Shown: positions 1-12,119, counted from the first letter of the stretch. The stretch: 64,000 bases of DNA from Pomphorhynchus laevis (GCA_012934845.2 WNNJ02000449.1:62001-126000); one strand, 5' to 3'. The notes: generated by a model not told the origin, from the letters alone. Made by a program: numbers and translations.

Positions 1-501
1 ATTAAATGAAAAATTATATATAATTAATTAAATATAATTTTATTTAATTAAATTTATATTACATTTTATATCTAGAGATTAGCATATAATTTTAAAGATC
101 TTAATGAATTGATAACTTAATTCGCTAATTTATATCAGGAAAATTTATATTTATGCGGTTAGATAAAAGGAGATATAGGAAACCGTCAAAATAAAATTCG
201 GACAATGCATTGTGAATGTTTAATTTACTGTCGACTTGCAAGCGCTACATCCCACATCAAAAAATCAGCTCTTAATTTAAAAATAAAGAAATTTAGAAGA
301 TAAATCAAAATTAGCATTCATTATGTCAAAATCAGCAATGATTCGAAACGACAAAAATTAGAACAAGATGGGATGTAACGATTGAGTGCTAATCAAAGCA
401 CGTACAATATAAAGAATTGAGTTAATTCTAGAATCTATAAAATGATTTCAGATTACAATTGAATCGCTTAAATATGCAAATCAGTGAATTTTCAAATTTA
501 C

Positions 502-3500
502 CATCTTCGATTGCCCTCTTGGCTGAAGTCCCATGGCCACATTATATAATGATGAAGCAAAAATGCGGTCAGGCATTCATTCATCATAATCTGTTTGCAA
601 AAGACGTTCACGCATATGCTTCTAGTATTGTGAATATAAATTGCAAGTAAACGACGCTAAAATAAAAGAGCTTAATGTTATTAAATTAAATTATTTAAAT
701 TTTATTATTTAAAAAAAATCTAAAATAAAATAAAAAAAATTAATAAAATTAAATAACATTTAATTTAAAAGCTATTAAAGTTATAAAAAAGCAAAGTATA
801 CAAAGCACCTCACTAATGGGCAAAAGCAAAGATTCGTTTATTGCATTTTCTAATGCTCCAATATACATTGCAGGAATTGAAGGTCCGTATCTAAAAATGT
901 TTGGTTACTAAAATTACAGAGTATTATAAGGCTACTTGTTTGCAAACTTCTGAACAAAGAGTTCGATACCTCTAGCTTCATCAGTGCAATCTGACGGAAC
1001 TAAAATAAAACGTGATTAGTACTTCAAAAATTCATTTAAATGGAGAATTAACATTCAAAAAGTAATAACCACTCGATTATTTAATCCTGAATTGGTAAAT
1101 TTATAATCCTAAATAAATTAATAAATTGGTTTTTACTATTATGACTAAACTGCTAAGGATATTAGAAATATCTATAAGTGCAAATTAAACGTAATTCAAT
1201 CGCTAAAAATCATTAATTGAATGTAAAAAATAATTAATGAAAAATTAATAAATCATTTACATCTATTAGATGTAAATGATTTAGAGGTGTTTAGCATAAA
1301 TGACGTTGTGCTAACATCGTAGATTTTGCTACCGCATAGGAATATTCTACACTTCAGTTTTAGTGAAATTAAACTAAATTATCTTATTGCAAATAACATG
1401 TAAAATCCAACACCTTCATTTTCGCCATTCTTATACGAAATTAAATGTCTAATTCAATTCTTTCATTTCTGATTTATTTTGCATGTAAAATTTGCTATCC
1501 AGACAAAGCATTTGACTTATTATAGGATTTAACTTCGTTTATAATTCCACGTTTATAATTTCACGTTTATAACTCCACGTTTATAATTCCACGTTTACAA
1601 TTCACCGTGTTATAATTCAACGTTTATAATTCCACGTTTACAATTCACCGTGTTATAATCCAACGTTTATAATTCCACGTTTATAATTCCACGCTTATAA
1701 TTCCACGTTTATAAAGAAAAAAGTTTCCTTAACTCATAGGTTTTATTAAGAGTATTAATTAGTTTAATTGTTTAAATAGTACACCCAGACACAATGAACG
1801 ATCACAGCAAGGCACGCATCTAGACTGTTAGCTGACAGCCTAGCAATTGAATTTACAACTAGCTGAAACAAGATGTATTCATATGTTCATTCACTATAAC
1901 AAAACCGCATTAAAATATCTTCATCTGTTTATGCCACAGATGAACAGATGTAAGCACATCACATTTGCAGATAGACAAAAAAATTGTACATACGTAGAGA
2001 GTTCAAATTGTTTTCATTACTTTCTTCATTATCAACAGACTCATCCGATAAGGATATGTACTCTTCGGAATCAGAATCAACCCGCTAAAAGAAATACACA
2101 TTGATATTTTAAACGCTAATAAGCTATTACGTGAATTGACGAACGTACTGATGGTCGATTTAGTGAGTCGTTAGATTGCCTCTCGTGGACATTGACCACA
2201 TCACCATTGTTTAAAAATGATTGAATTTCCGCCTTTATATTAATTAACAATAAAACACTAAATAGTCATTTGTTGTTGCAATACATACATCGCAAATAAT
2301 AATAAAATGTATAAATAAAAATTATATCGAATAAAAATTAATAATTGTTTATTATAATTATGGTTAATATAATGTAATTATAGTAATATAATTATTAGAG
2401 TTTTTAGAATTATTATATATAATAATATAATTAATTAAAAATTATTATTAATAATTAACATCATATATTATATTATTATTAATATTATTATATCATATAT
2501 ATTATTAATATTAACTTGTATTAATTATTAATAATAATTAATTATGAGGTTTAATCAGGGTTAAATTAAACGCTAATTTATCAGAGTTTCGAGTTTCTTT
2601 TTGCCTAGCTACACGACATCATTGGGAGGCGCCTGCCATGCCGTCTCACTGTGCATGCCATAAAAGAACAAGCTTAAATCATATGCTTTCTTGCAAACAA
2701 GGAGGAATTCAAATCATGCGACGCAATATCGAAAAAGACTTTATCGTATACGAACTAACTTCAGTGTGTCAAAATGTTGGGGTAGAACCTGTGTTGACTT
2801 CTGTCAGTGATTAATTGCGTTTCGAAGGCTCAACAACTAGTCGAGAAAGCTAAGCAAGGCTAGATGCAGTATGTACCGGTCTGTCGGAAAATCGATTTAG
2901 CGAACGTTTATTGACGTTACAATATTCAACAATCACGCTGTATCGTATTCCTCTACTGTTGACTGCCCTTATCTATCACGAGAAGCTATAAGCAGCAAAA
3001 TACGCTGCAAGAGTCGATCGAGCGCGTGTCTTTTATCCCGTTCATTTTAGCCGATTATGGTGGCTTAGGTGCTTGCGCGCATAGAATTCTGCAAGATATA
3101 TCTACACTTCAGTTTGCACACAATGAATTACAATCATATGACCAAATCATAAAAATCGTATTGAAGTAAGCCTGAGCATTGCGATGTGCCGTGCCGCCTC
3201 AATGTGTATGAGGGTATTCCAGTCGGCCCTTGGCCGCCCAGCGTATTCATGGTCAGTCGATGGATCGAACTAATGTAAAAAAATAATTCTAATACAGATT
3301 AGAATATATATAATTTATAATATATGACAAACCAAGTGAGGTGCCTTCGCGGTGTGGCCGGTCTTAGCCTTAGATAATTCGCTGGTCTTAGTATTAGAGA
3401 TAAGGTTAGTAATTCGGTCATTAGGGATGAACTCGGAGTAAAGTCACTGTTTCTCCACATTAAAGAAATTCAGTTGAGGTGGCTAGGAAACGTTCTGAGG

Positions 3501-6500
3501 ATTCTACAGATCGCCTTCCTCGGAGGAATTTCCAGGCCGGGCTATCTTGAAAGAGAACTCGAGGTATACCTCGATACCGGTGAAGAGATCAAATCTCGAA
3601 AATGGTCGAAAACCGCCTTGGGCTATCTGAAATAGAACTCAGGTATGTCGCCCAGCATCGCGATGTCTGGAATAGTTTAGTTCGTGCACTGCCTCGACGA
3701 TCCGACACCCGGACCACAGGTCAACAAGAAAAAACTGATGTACTTTTATTTTTTCTTATCAAGAAATTGATGAAATTTTCGTTGTTATAATATAATTATA
3801 ACATAATACAATATAAAATTATAATATAATTGTAATATAATATATTTTATCATATTATCTATTATTCCATAAATATATTTCACTAGTCGTACATACTAAT
3901 TTTGTCAAAAAAGAAAAACAATAAAACGAATTTGTTAATTGTTTTCACGAGTTTTGCGTGAGGACTTGATTAAAGCTACTTTTACTAACTTGAAGATCAA
4001 TAAATCAGATTATATAACTGAGTATACTACTTTATCCAATTTATAACTTAACAATAAAGATAAATAATAAATAATTATATTATATTTTATACAATTTATA
4101 TTTATATCAAATTAAAATTTAAAATAAAAGTCAACTTTTACGCATTGACTTTATTAGAATAAAGATTAGAGGTCATCATAAAATACTGCAGGGTTATCAA
4201 GTTTCAAACCCTATTCAACGACTAAAATACCAAAGATCTGTTTTCACTCATGCAATCGATGTAAAGCCAGTTCCTGTTTATAAATATCTTTGTTGTTATG
4301 CGACATATAATATTTTTAGCAATCTTGTTTGTATCACCAAGTAAAGAAACTAGAAATTTGTAGAATTGTAATAATACACGTAACGGGTTTGACGTATTTT
4401 ACACCAGCTTGAGAATGTATTTGAATTTTAACCAACTCGTATCACGGTAACCATGAATCATTGGTGGAGAGTGTAGAATACCAGATTCTAATTAGTTCAT
4501 TTTTCTGTCTCATATTTCATAAAGCTTAAGATAGTTATTAGTTGCCAACAGGTTGAAATTTTATTTACACCAACTTGGGAATGCATTTAAATTTGTAAGA
4601 GAAGCAGCATATCTTGACTTTATTTTGTTTAACATAGATAAAACACAATTTAGATATTGCATTGAATGCCATCGAAATGCAGAAAGTCTTTGATCTTCAT
4701 ATTGTTTCAATAGGTTTATATTCCATAGGTTGCGATAATGGCTAACATGATATTAAATAGATGCGTTGAACCATCTTATGAACAATCTTGATATTTGACG
4801 ATATGCATGCATAGATTCTATTAATTTGCATCTTATGATCGTAATGTGTTTAGAAAAAGACAATTTCGGTGTAAGGATTATTCCTAAATATTTAAATTCG
4901 TTAACAAATTCTACCGAAACATTATAGAATGTCAGAATATCATTTTGTATAGTGGTCCATGTTTTTTAAATTAAATAACCGCTGTCTCCAATATTCTTAC
5001 AATATCTAACCAAATTGTATAAAGCACTTTGAAGTTGTTGTATATATGTGGAAACTATCGCTAAGTCATCTGCATACGTAATTATAGAAACATCATCATT
5101 GTCAGTGAGTTTGATTGGTAGGTCAGATTTGAATAAGTTAAATTAGAGATCAAATTAAAACAGTAAACCAATTATATCAACAATCAAAAGTGGATAAATA
5201 ATAATTACCGCTTTATACAAACGAGCGATCACTTTACAGAAAAATGATAAGGCCGCTAAGAGTATTCAGAGATAAAAGAAGAAGACCGACGAATATCGGA
5301 GGTATTAAAATTATAATGAAAATTATCATCAAAGAAAAATGGCAATTTTAATTTAAATATAAGTATGCAATTGTGGCAAACTCAATTTACTAAATTATTA
5401 AAACCCTAGGGGAAACTGATATGACAAGGATATACAGGGCATGTACGACGACGATAGCCATTTACCCGTATTAATTAAAGAATTTACTTTTGAAGGATTA
5501 GAATGCTTACTACTTTATCTAGTGAATCATAAAGCAGCAGGTCCTGATGATATCACAAATGATCACATTAAACCAAGTTTACTGGGTAGATCAGATATTA
5601 ATAAGTTGAATATCAGAGGGCTTATACCATCACTTTGTAAAATGCCTTTTGTTTGTGCTATTTCTGACGAAAATTGAAATCCATTCGTTACTCTTATGTA
5701 ATTCTGATCTAATATATTCGACAATACTTTTATGATTTTTCCTCGTATATTGTGGTAATGCACGATGTCTATTTACCGTATCGAACGCCTGTATTAAATC
5801 GTTTTCGATACTATAGCGGTTAATCGTCCGAAAAAAAATTGCAGGAATATCAGGCAATTAATGACTAACACGTCAATAAAATTAATAAAAAGATAAAATT
5901 GGCAATTGCCTTCAAATGTTCGTTATAATGTTTTAAGCAATCAAATATGGGCATTCTACAAATGACCGTTTCAATTTTAGCTTAAAATATGAAATAAATA
6001 AGATCAGTTAACTGAGGCAATGTATTTTTTACTGAATTTAAATACACAAAAGTAAATATTTTAATCTCTAGATGTCGTATAATGCAGCTATTTATAAGTT
6101 GAGAATTTTAATCAGTTAATTTTTATGAATTAATTAATAAATAATTCATATTATAAATATATCAATATATTGAAATTATGATGACTTTATTCAGGACGTT
6201 GCTTTTATTCATATTTATAAGCACCAGTAGTACCATACATTTCAGTATTGGTGGGCTTCATCAGCTACTGATTCGATACCAACGCTTCACGTTCTATGTA
6301 TAGAAAGGTATTTTATTTTGGATAATAAAAGTGATACTATTAACTAAAAAATCAGTAATTTAGATATCGGCATTTAATAAAAAATGTTTTAAACTTTAAA
6401 GTACCGTTTCAGATACATCGACATCTAATGTCCATTGCTGATTATTTGGAGTGACATCACAGTAGTTGCGAAGAACATCTCTCGCCTAAATTAAGAGTTA

Positions 6501-8136
6501 ATGATAGCTAGTAAGAGTAAAACTCCGGATAACATCAAAATTAATACAATTAGTATTTCTGTCAATATTGACACCACTTTAAACAAGTACTGTTTGTGAA
6601 TTACAATTTGATTGCCTTAATCGTTATTGTATACCTGTTTTAGAGTAGTTGATGGAGCTAATCTAATTGTAAATGATCGTATTTGCGTATTTCCGCGATT
6701 GTTTCGTGCACGTGAACGTAAAGTATGCACAACAAATTTTATTTCTAGGAAATCATTTCTAAATTAAAAACAATAATTTAGAAAATAAAATATCTTCGAT
6801 GTATACGTTCGACTTTGAAAGTTGCGACTTTTCAGCGTAAGCGAAACAAAATCTTCTGTAAAGACGTGTCCAATGCTAATCTGAAATTTTGGTCACTAAC
6901 GAATACGTTGCATTATCTATCGAAAATATACCGAATCTGGATACGCTTGCAATTCTTCGACTTCATGGTCATTCCCGTTGACGGACATCGCATTTTCAAT
7001 TAGTTCCTTTACTCTGCCTGATATTGAAAAAGAAGAAAAATAAATGATATGATATATCACTTGCAATCTATTCACATAAATAATATAATATTTAAAATAT
7101 ATCACAAAATACGGAATACTCAAACATACAGCCAATTCAAAAGACAGTTTTAAAGACAATATAAACTTTAAAATTACAGTTGTGCATCATAAACTATAAA
7201 ACATTTAATATGAATAAATTACTTCGTTGTTACTGAACTGAGGTTAGAGGCAAAACATGTAGACAAAAAGCTAAAAGTTTTAGATTTCTCGCAATTTCAA
7301 CACATTTGGCAAATACATTGATATTTATGGGTGCTGAAAAGCTGTCAATTAGAACTAATGTGAGAACAATGTAATTGTGATAAAAAAACAAATGATTTTG
7401 ATTTATTTGTAAATTAAAAAACGGATTAAATTAAAAATGAATTTAAACTTTCAATGTCGTAGCAACTAAGCATGATAATTTTGTTCATGCTTTATTAGCT
7501 ACTGCTTGCATAATCACAAAGATAATTTGTCATAAACTGTGGTTTTAAAAAATATCGTTTTTAATAAATTGTGATAGAAAAGTCTTTGTAGTGATGCCAG
7601 TAATTGAATCGTAAATATATCTACATTAAATAATAATTACATTTAAATCATATATAGTTGTGATGAGAAGACGTGTAATAAAATTGCATTAAATAAAATC
7701 AATCGAATACATTACCTATACTCTCTGATGAATTGACGACCAGCTTGTTTCGTAAATTGTTGTATGCTACATCCAAAGTTATCGCTGAAGTAAAAAAAAT
7801 CATTTCATTAAAATCAAAATGTGTTGAAACATGTCCTTACAGCGTGGCGGATGGTTTGTTGAAATAGGATCAGTATTTGAATCTGCTACATTAATCGACG
7901 GTTGCATTATATTAAGGACAAAATTGGCTGCAGCCTTATTTGTAAATTAAGCATTAGTTATCATGTAATTATGGATAAACTCACACTTCAAGATCCCAAT
8001 TATGATTTTCCAAAATTTGGGTACACTCATCAGTGTCAAAAAGACCAGTGCAAGCCTGAAAGAAAAAAGTTAGTTACGAAATCAAACGAATATAGTGATT
8101 AGCTTTCAAAGTATCAATCATCGAAGGTCTATCCAT
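502..8136 (-). CDS. FAF1: FAF1 (Fas-associated factor 1), 5' and middle exons; gene continues beyond the left edge
   Basis: FAF1 family proteins are ubiquitin-binding adaptors of the p97/VCP unfoldase. Twelve minus-strand exons are seen: 8136-8104, 8055-7987, 7934-7841, 7784-7716, 7017-6932, 6880-6807, 6758-6635, 6485-6405, 2084-1994, 999-936, 890-809 and 656-502. All joins keep frame and give about 340 residues. Domains follow FAF1 order: UBA (residues 1-45, ACTG and NHNWDLE), UBL1 (about 67-135), UBL2 (about 147-212), an acidic linker (211-240, DSDSEE) and the start of the UAS thioredoxin-like domain (about 245 on: FANKYG, LLAIYIHN, NVFCKQ, WPWDF). The ATG at 8136 fits the family N-terminus (MDR). 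Introns are GT-AG except the first, which reads AAA|GC...AG. The rest of UAS and the UBX domain lie outside the window. The large introns 8 and 9 hold LINE relics. An undetected small exon between 6405 and 2084 is possible, although the phases already fit. Confidence 0.88.
1534..1714. repeat. 14-bp minisatellite in a FAF1 intron
   Basis: About twelve imperfect tandem copies of a 14-bp unit close to ACGTTTATAATTCC, with some units drifted to TTCACCGTGTTATAA. The array lies between the FAF1 exons at 2084-1994 and 999-936. No coding or mobile signal is seen in it. Confidence 0.85.
2590..3205 (+). mobile_element. RLE-type non-LTR retrotransposon relic, C-terminal nuclease region (copy 1)
   Basis: Conceptual reading across frames shows a C-x-C...H-x-L-S-C zinc-knuckle-like pattern (CACHKRTSLNHMLSC), then the remnant of an RHN motif, VCQNVGVEPVLTSVS, and later a GGLG...ILQDIS stretch. 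This order is found at the C-terminus of invertebrate RT proteins that carry a restriction-like (PD-(D/E)XK) endonuclease of R2/NeSL type. Copies at about 39,950 and 43,844 share the pattern. The frame is broken and the RT part is absent. It sits in a FAF1 intron, in antisense orientation to the gene. The family assignment is inference from the motif order. Confidence 0.5.
3310..3745 (+). mobile_element. LINE ORF2 C-terminal fragment
   Basis: Broken reading frames give LFLHIKEIQLRWLGNVLRI followed by NRLGLSEIELRYVAQHRDVW and NSLVRALPRR. Such tails are typical of the post-RT region of non-LTR retrotransposons in invertebrates and fish. It is antisense to FAF1 and inside its eighth intron. The RT and endonuclease domains are absent here. 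The clade cannot be named with confidence. Confidence 0.55.
4007..4215 (+). repeat. R610 repeat, diverged partial copy
   Basis: The copy begins with AATCAGATTATATAACTGAG and ends near AGAGGTCATCATAAAATACT. It shares the layout of the R610 copies at 14.0, 14.6, 51.6, 52.2 and 57.1-57.8 kb: a start close to AATCAGATCAGATAACTGAG, an AT-rich centre, then a GGTCATCAGGAGGAACTG-like end. It has no coding capacity. Confidence 0.6.
4240..5130 (-). mobile_element. LINE reverse transcriptase relic, YADD half
   Basis: The minus strand reads SDLPIKLTDNDDVSIITYAD followed by DLAIVSTYIQQLQSALYNL and then VEFVNEFKYLGIILTPKLSF. This covers the catalytic YADD block and the following thumb region of a non-LTR RT. 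The frame breaks downstream and the coding signal fades below about 4,700. The block continues the RT fragment at 5563-5860, but the two are separated by an inverted piece. Both lie in a FAF1 intron. Confidence 0.7.
5441..5580 (+). mobile_element. Inverted LINE RT fragment (fingers region)
   Basis: The plus strand reads FTFEGLECLLLYLVNHKAAG then PDDITNDHIKP, the N-terminal RT block of LINEs (usual form KAPGPDGI...IK). It lies head-on to the minus-strand RT pieces on both sides (4240-5130 and 5563-5860). An internal inversion within one LINE copy is the simplest reading. Confidence 0.6.
5563..5860 (-). mobile_element. LINE reverse transcriptase relic, palm region
   Basis: The minus strand reads AFDTVNRH, then IRGKIIKVLSNILDQNYIRV, then a GILQSDGISPLIFNLLISDL block. 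This is the usual LINE order AFD...QGDGISPLLFN. The sense-strand end SDLPSKL matches the start SDLPIKL of the piece ending at 5130, which shows that the two were once contiguous. At least one frameshift separates the two parts. Confidence 0.65.
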
Positions 8137-8251
8137 TTCAGAAGTATATCTAGAGACTTGTGAAAGTAACAGTAACGTAACAAGCGCAATTTTAAATGAA
8201 CAAAACTGCAAAGCATGGATTATCAAAATATCAAAATGTTATATTTAAAAA

Positions 8252-9716
8252 AAGATTTATTTTTGCGTGGTAAATGTGTACCAGCGCACGCTTACATGAC
8301 CACAACACAAAAAGAAAAACAAATATCTAAATTCTGTGTCGAGAAAGTGGGTACATAGGCGGTATTTGAATGTAATAAACGAAGGAGCGCGGCGGACGTC
8401 GAGTGGGAGCTGATACCGGGCAAGTGGGGCGGCGACGAGGAAGGATCGGAGACCGTAATTGTTAGAGTAATTGGGAACGTGAAGTAAGAGGGAATTACGG
8501 GAACGCAGCGATAGCGAGGTGGGACGAGTGTCGTCTAAAAAAGGAAGGCTGATGAACGATAGATAGCCGACAGCGATTAGACGAAAAGTTACGAGAAGGC
8601 GGAGTTTAATTCGAATGTAGATGGTGGGCCAGGAGAGTTGGACAAGATATGTGATGTGTGGTTAAAGCGATAAAGACGAGCTAATGATGTGTTGTAAGAA
8701 TAGGATGATGGATTTTGGGGAACTATCGAAAAGGCTGAGGCAGTAATTGATTTTAGGGAAAAGAAGCGATGAAATAAGAGACATAAGGAACGGAAGTTTA
8801 TAGGGGGCGGATTAGGCGGATGTCACGGAGAATTAAGTTATACGAGCGAACCTTGTCGTAGACGGAGGGTTTACGAGAAAGGTGATCGTCGAAATGGAAT
8901 CCTAAGAAAGTGGGATTGTGGACTATCGGGATGATTGATTAGGCAAAAGAAACATGGGGAGGACATATGTAAGTTTGACGAGCGAGGATCCACATTATTT
9001 TGGGCATGTCTGGGTTTAGAACGAGACGAGGACGGGAGAGACGTTTGTAGATAGAAGAAAGATAATTGGAGGCAGAAACTGCGATATCGTGTATGCGATA
9101 GGCGGTTGCATGAGCATATAGGAGGGTGTCATCGGCATATTGCATGACGTTAGAGGAGTAAGGTTTGATAAACGGAAAGAGATCGACGAGTAAAAGAGAT
9201 AAAAGCAGGGGAACTAGAACTGAACTTTGCGGGATCCAGCAAAAAATAGGGATGGGAGGAGAACATGATGAATTTGAACAGACGCGAAAAGAACGGTCGA
9301 TAGATATGATGTAAGCCATTCAACGGAAGAGGAACAAAATCCGTAATCATAACGAAAGCGAGAAAGGAGAATGGAGTGGTCAACGATGTCGAATGCGGAA
9401 GAGAGGTCGAGGGAGATGAGAACACTATAGAGAGCCTTGTCACGGAAAATGAGTAGTGTAAACTTTTATGCAGAAAATTTCTGTAAAGTGATTAAAGCAG
9501 AAAGCAGATTAGAAAGGAGGGAACAGATTGGATGATGAGAGATACACGTTGATCTGTATTAAGATAAGCGCTCTAAGAGCTTGGAAAGAGTAATGGGGAG
9601 TGAAATCGGGCGATAACTAGAAGGAAGTGAGGAGTCAACCGGTTGTTTCTTAAGGAGGGGACGAACGATGGCGGATTTCCAGTGTGAAGGAAAGATACGA
9701 CTAAGGATAATAATAC
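8252..9716 (-). mobile_element. L2/CR1-type LINE 'family A', 5'-truncated copy A1
   Basis: The minus-strand 3' tip is at 8252-8310 (RC ends in ...TTTACCACGCAAAAATAAATC). Reading on, the copy contains the RT region with SSSPPIPIFC, GVPQ- and VMQYADDTLLYAHA-like blocks, and LVLNPDMPKIMWI. It is very similar to the plus-strand copies at 30.4-34.1 and 36.5-39.5 kb. It stops near 9716, where the order CPLLKKQ is still readable in antisense. Several frameshifts are present. It is clearly GC-richer than its AT-rich surroundings. Confidence 0.85.
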
Positions 9717-9717
9717 A

Positions 9718-9800
9718 AATTTATTTAATGTGGCAAATGCGTACAAGCTGTACGCTTACAAGTCCACAAACAAAAATGAAAAAGTCAAGCAGATAAATTG
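9718..9800 (-). mobile_element. Family A LINE 3' tip fragment
   Basis: An isolated 3' terminus resembling the tips at 8252, 11000, 12045, 12838 and 35340. In antisense it reads as a run close to TTTATTTAATGTGGCAAATG followed by GTACGCTTACAAGTCC. No coding part is attached. It abuts the 5' break of copy A1. Confidence 0.6.
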
Positions 9801-9849
9801 TTAAAATGGGATCGACGAGTTAAACAAGGTGGTGAAAGGCTTAAATAAA

Positions 9850-10955
9850 CTATCACATTTTTTTACATTTAGGTAGCAATATTTTTATCACAAATTTACA
9901 AGTGGATAAATTTGGATAAATTGTGGGCGAGGTATTCGAACCGAAACTATATCAATATCGTCAAGTTTAAAAGCAACGGCTTTATATAAGTGTAAACACT
10001 TGACCAACTACGGATATTACTTCTCTCGGTAATTTTAAAAATAAAGAATATATATATGTATATATATCTGAATACAATCTGAGGATTAAATTTTGTCGAT
10101 CGGAACGAACTTCAGTCGTGGGTCTGGTCGTTCGCAGCCCGCTCAAGTGTATAAAATTGCTGACAATCTGCAAAGATTTAGAACTCGTGATAATTTAATA
10201 ATAAAGCCGTTCAAAAGCGACCAGACTCGTTTGACTCTACCCTAAGATTTGATAAGTATTACTTTTTATACGAGAATATTGAAATACCTAAATTTTATCT
10301 CTTATTAGAACGTTACATAACAATAATCATCATGAATTCAGATGAATTTATAAGATTAATTATTAATAACCAATAAAGGACACGACCAAATAATCAATTG
10401 TAGAATGAGTATTTAACAAATCTTAATTAAATTGATAGTTGACAATATCAATACAAACGTGTTTGTTTAAATATAAAATATTTAAATATTTAAATATGTT
10501 TAAATATTTCTTTAGGATATTAAAATATTTCTTTAGGATATTTCGGATAAGTGCGACGTGTATCGCACTTATCTGACGAAGGATAAGTTTCTCCCTTGAG
10601 CGATCAACTTCTGTGTCTTCGCAGCCATCGCTCTGCATTTCACCGGTTCGAGCACGGACAGCAAATCCATTCGGGGATAATATATCGTGGATCCGCTACG
10701 GATGGCTGAGATTTTAATGAAGAGTCTTAAATTTAATGATTATATTATATTCTCTAATTATTATTGTTTTATAATAAAAACTTGTGCATTATTATTATAT
10801 TTTCGAAAACAAAAAGAGCTTGATTAGAAATATTAGAAAAAATTAGAAAATATCTTACGATATATTATTTATATACGTATATATATTATTATATATATTA
10901 TTATATTATATATTATATTCGATATAATACGATATATACGATATATTATTTATAT

Positions 10956-10960
<5 letters not shown>
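9850..10960. other. AT-rich interval without recognised genes
   Basis: No RT, transposase or host exon was found. Two short GC-richer patches (about 10,095-10,150 and 10,590-10,710) share a loose pattern AACTTC-GT-(6-8)-TTCGCAGCC and may be diverged copies of one repeat. The remainder is AT-rich with short TTTAAATATT-type runs at 10,470-10,540. Confidence 0.4.

Positions 10961-10961
<1 letters not shown>

Positions 10962-10995
<34 letters not shown>
10962..10995. repeat. (AT)n microsatellite
   Basis: About 16 AT units directly beside the 3' tip of the family A fragment at 10,996. The LINE copies in this part of the window often end at or near AT microsatellites. Confidence 0.9.
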
Positions 10996-10997
<2 letters not shown>

Positions 10998-11462
10998 GAT
11001 TTATTTTAACGTGGCAAATGCGTGCCAGCGCACGCTTACATGACCACAACAAAACAAGACTGTGAATAAGGTGTCGAGAAGGTGTTAACGGAGGAGGTGT
11101 TTGAATGTGATAAAGGAGGGGGCGCGGCGGACGTGACCACAACAAAACGAGAAGGACGGGACGTGGGGTGTCGGGGAGTGAAGATGACATGGAATGGGAA
11201 GTGTATATGGTGGGAGGGTCGGTGGGTGGAGAAAGGACATTAGAAACGACGGGGGTAGTTTGAGTTGACGTGTTGAATGTTGATATGTGCTTATTAGAAA
11301 GGTTGCAGATTAGTTTGTTGGCACAAAAACCACATACAAAGTCTTCTTTAGCCTTATTCTTGTCGCAGGTGATAGTTGTCCAGACGCTGCAGTCGTGTAT
11401 CGAGCACTGTACTTGCAGTTGTCCATAGTTGGTGTCGGTCTTAGTTGTTTTCTTTAATTGTA
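10996..11462 (-). mobile_element. Family A LINE reduced to its two ends (copy A2)
   Basis: Positions 10,996-11,135 match the family A 3' tip (nearly identical to 35,340-35,465). Positions 11,150-11,462 are the reverse complement of the 5' region at about 30,645-30,960, including the ORF1 zinc-finger start. Everything between, several kilobases in the long copy, is missing. GACCACAACAAAAC occurs on both sides of the join (11,040 and 11,134), a short repeat that could have guided the deletion or template jump. Confidence 0.8.
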
Positions 11463-11565
11463 GCAGATCTGAAGAGAATTGCCAGCAAATATGAAAAGAA
11501 TTATCAGCTGAAAAATGGGATTGTCTGCAGATCTGAATCTAAAGTTTAAGAAATTGCTAGAAAAT

Positions 11566-11675
<110 letters not shown>

Positions 11676-11679
11676 AGAA

Positions 11680-12040
11680 AATATCTTACGATATTTGTCA
11701 CAAATTTGCCAGATAGAAAAATCTGACAATAGCAGAATGATTAATATATAAAATAAAAATAAAATTAATATGTAAAAAATTAACATACGATGTATCAACT
11801 TATGTCACCGTATAAGTTGCGACAGATCATAATAATAAGGATTTTGTTCACAACTTAAACATATCAAGGTAATAAAATAATGTAAATTCCAATTCATTAC
11901 AATCAATTTTGTTCTCTCGCATAAATCAGATCAATTATATAAGATTAGATAAGATGAAGTTAGAATTTCAATTTTTATTAATGACTAATAAATAATATAC
12001 GATGTATCAACTCCTGTCACCGTATAAGTTTTATATAAAT
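11680..12040. other. AT-rich interval with degenerate R610-like motifs
   Basis: Two copies of TACGATGTATCAACT...TGTCACCGTATAAGTT (about 11,787 and 12,000) resemble the ACGATGTAT block in the 3' half of R610. No coding sequence is seen. Confidence 0.35.
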
Positions 12041-12042
12041 AC

Positions 12043-12112
12043 AGATTTATTTTTACGTAGCAAATGCGTGCAGGTCACACTTACATTACCACAAAAACAA
12101 AAAAACAAAAAT
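12043..12112 (-). mobile_element. Family A LINE 3' tip fragment
   Basis: AGATTTATTTTTACGTAGCA followed by a diverged GTGCAGGTCACACTTACATT is the antisense of the family A 3' terminus. Only the tip is present. Confidence 0.7.
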
Positions 12113-12119
12113 CTATAAT

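Noticed and set aside
459-650. Plus-strand 63-codon frame
   Set aside because: It is the shadow of the minus-strand FAF1 exon 656-502, whose reading matches the UAS domain (NVFCKQ, WPWDF) with proper splice sites.
1847-2104. Plus-strand 85-codon frame
   Set aside because: Shadow of the acidic FAF1 exon 2084-1994 on the minus strand.
6190-6310. A further FAF1 exon (acceptor CTATACATAG at about 6,310)
   Set aside because: No in-phase donor, and the reading does not resemble FAF1; neighbouring exons already join in phase.
7902-8102. Plus-strand 66-codon frame
   Set aside because: Shadow of the minus-strand FAF1 UBA exon (8055-7987).
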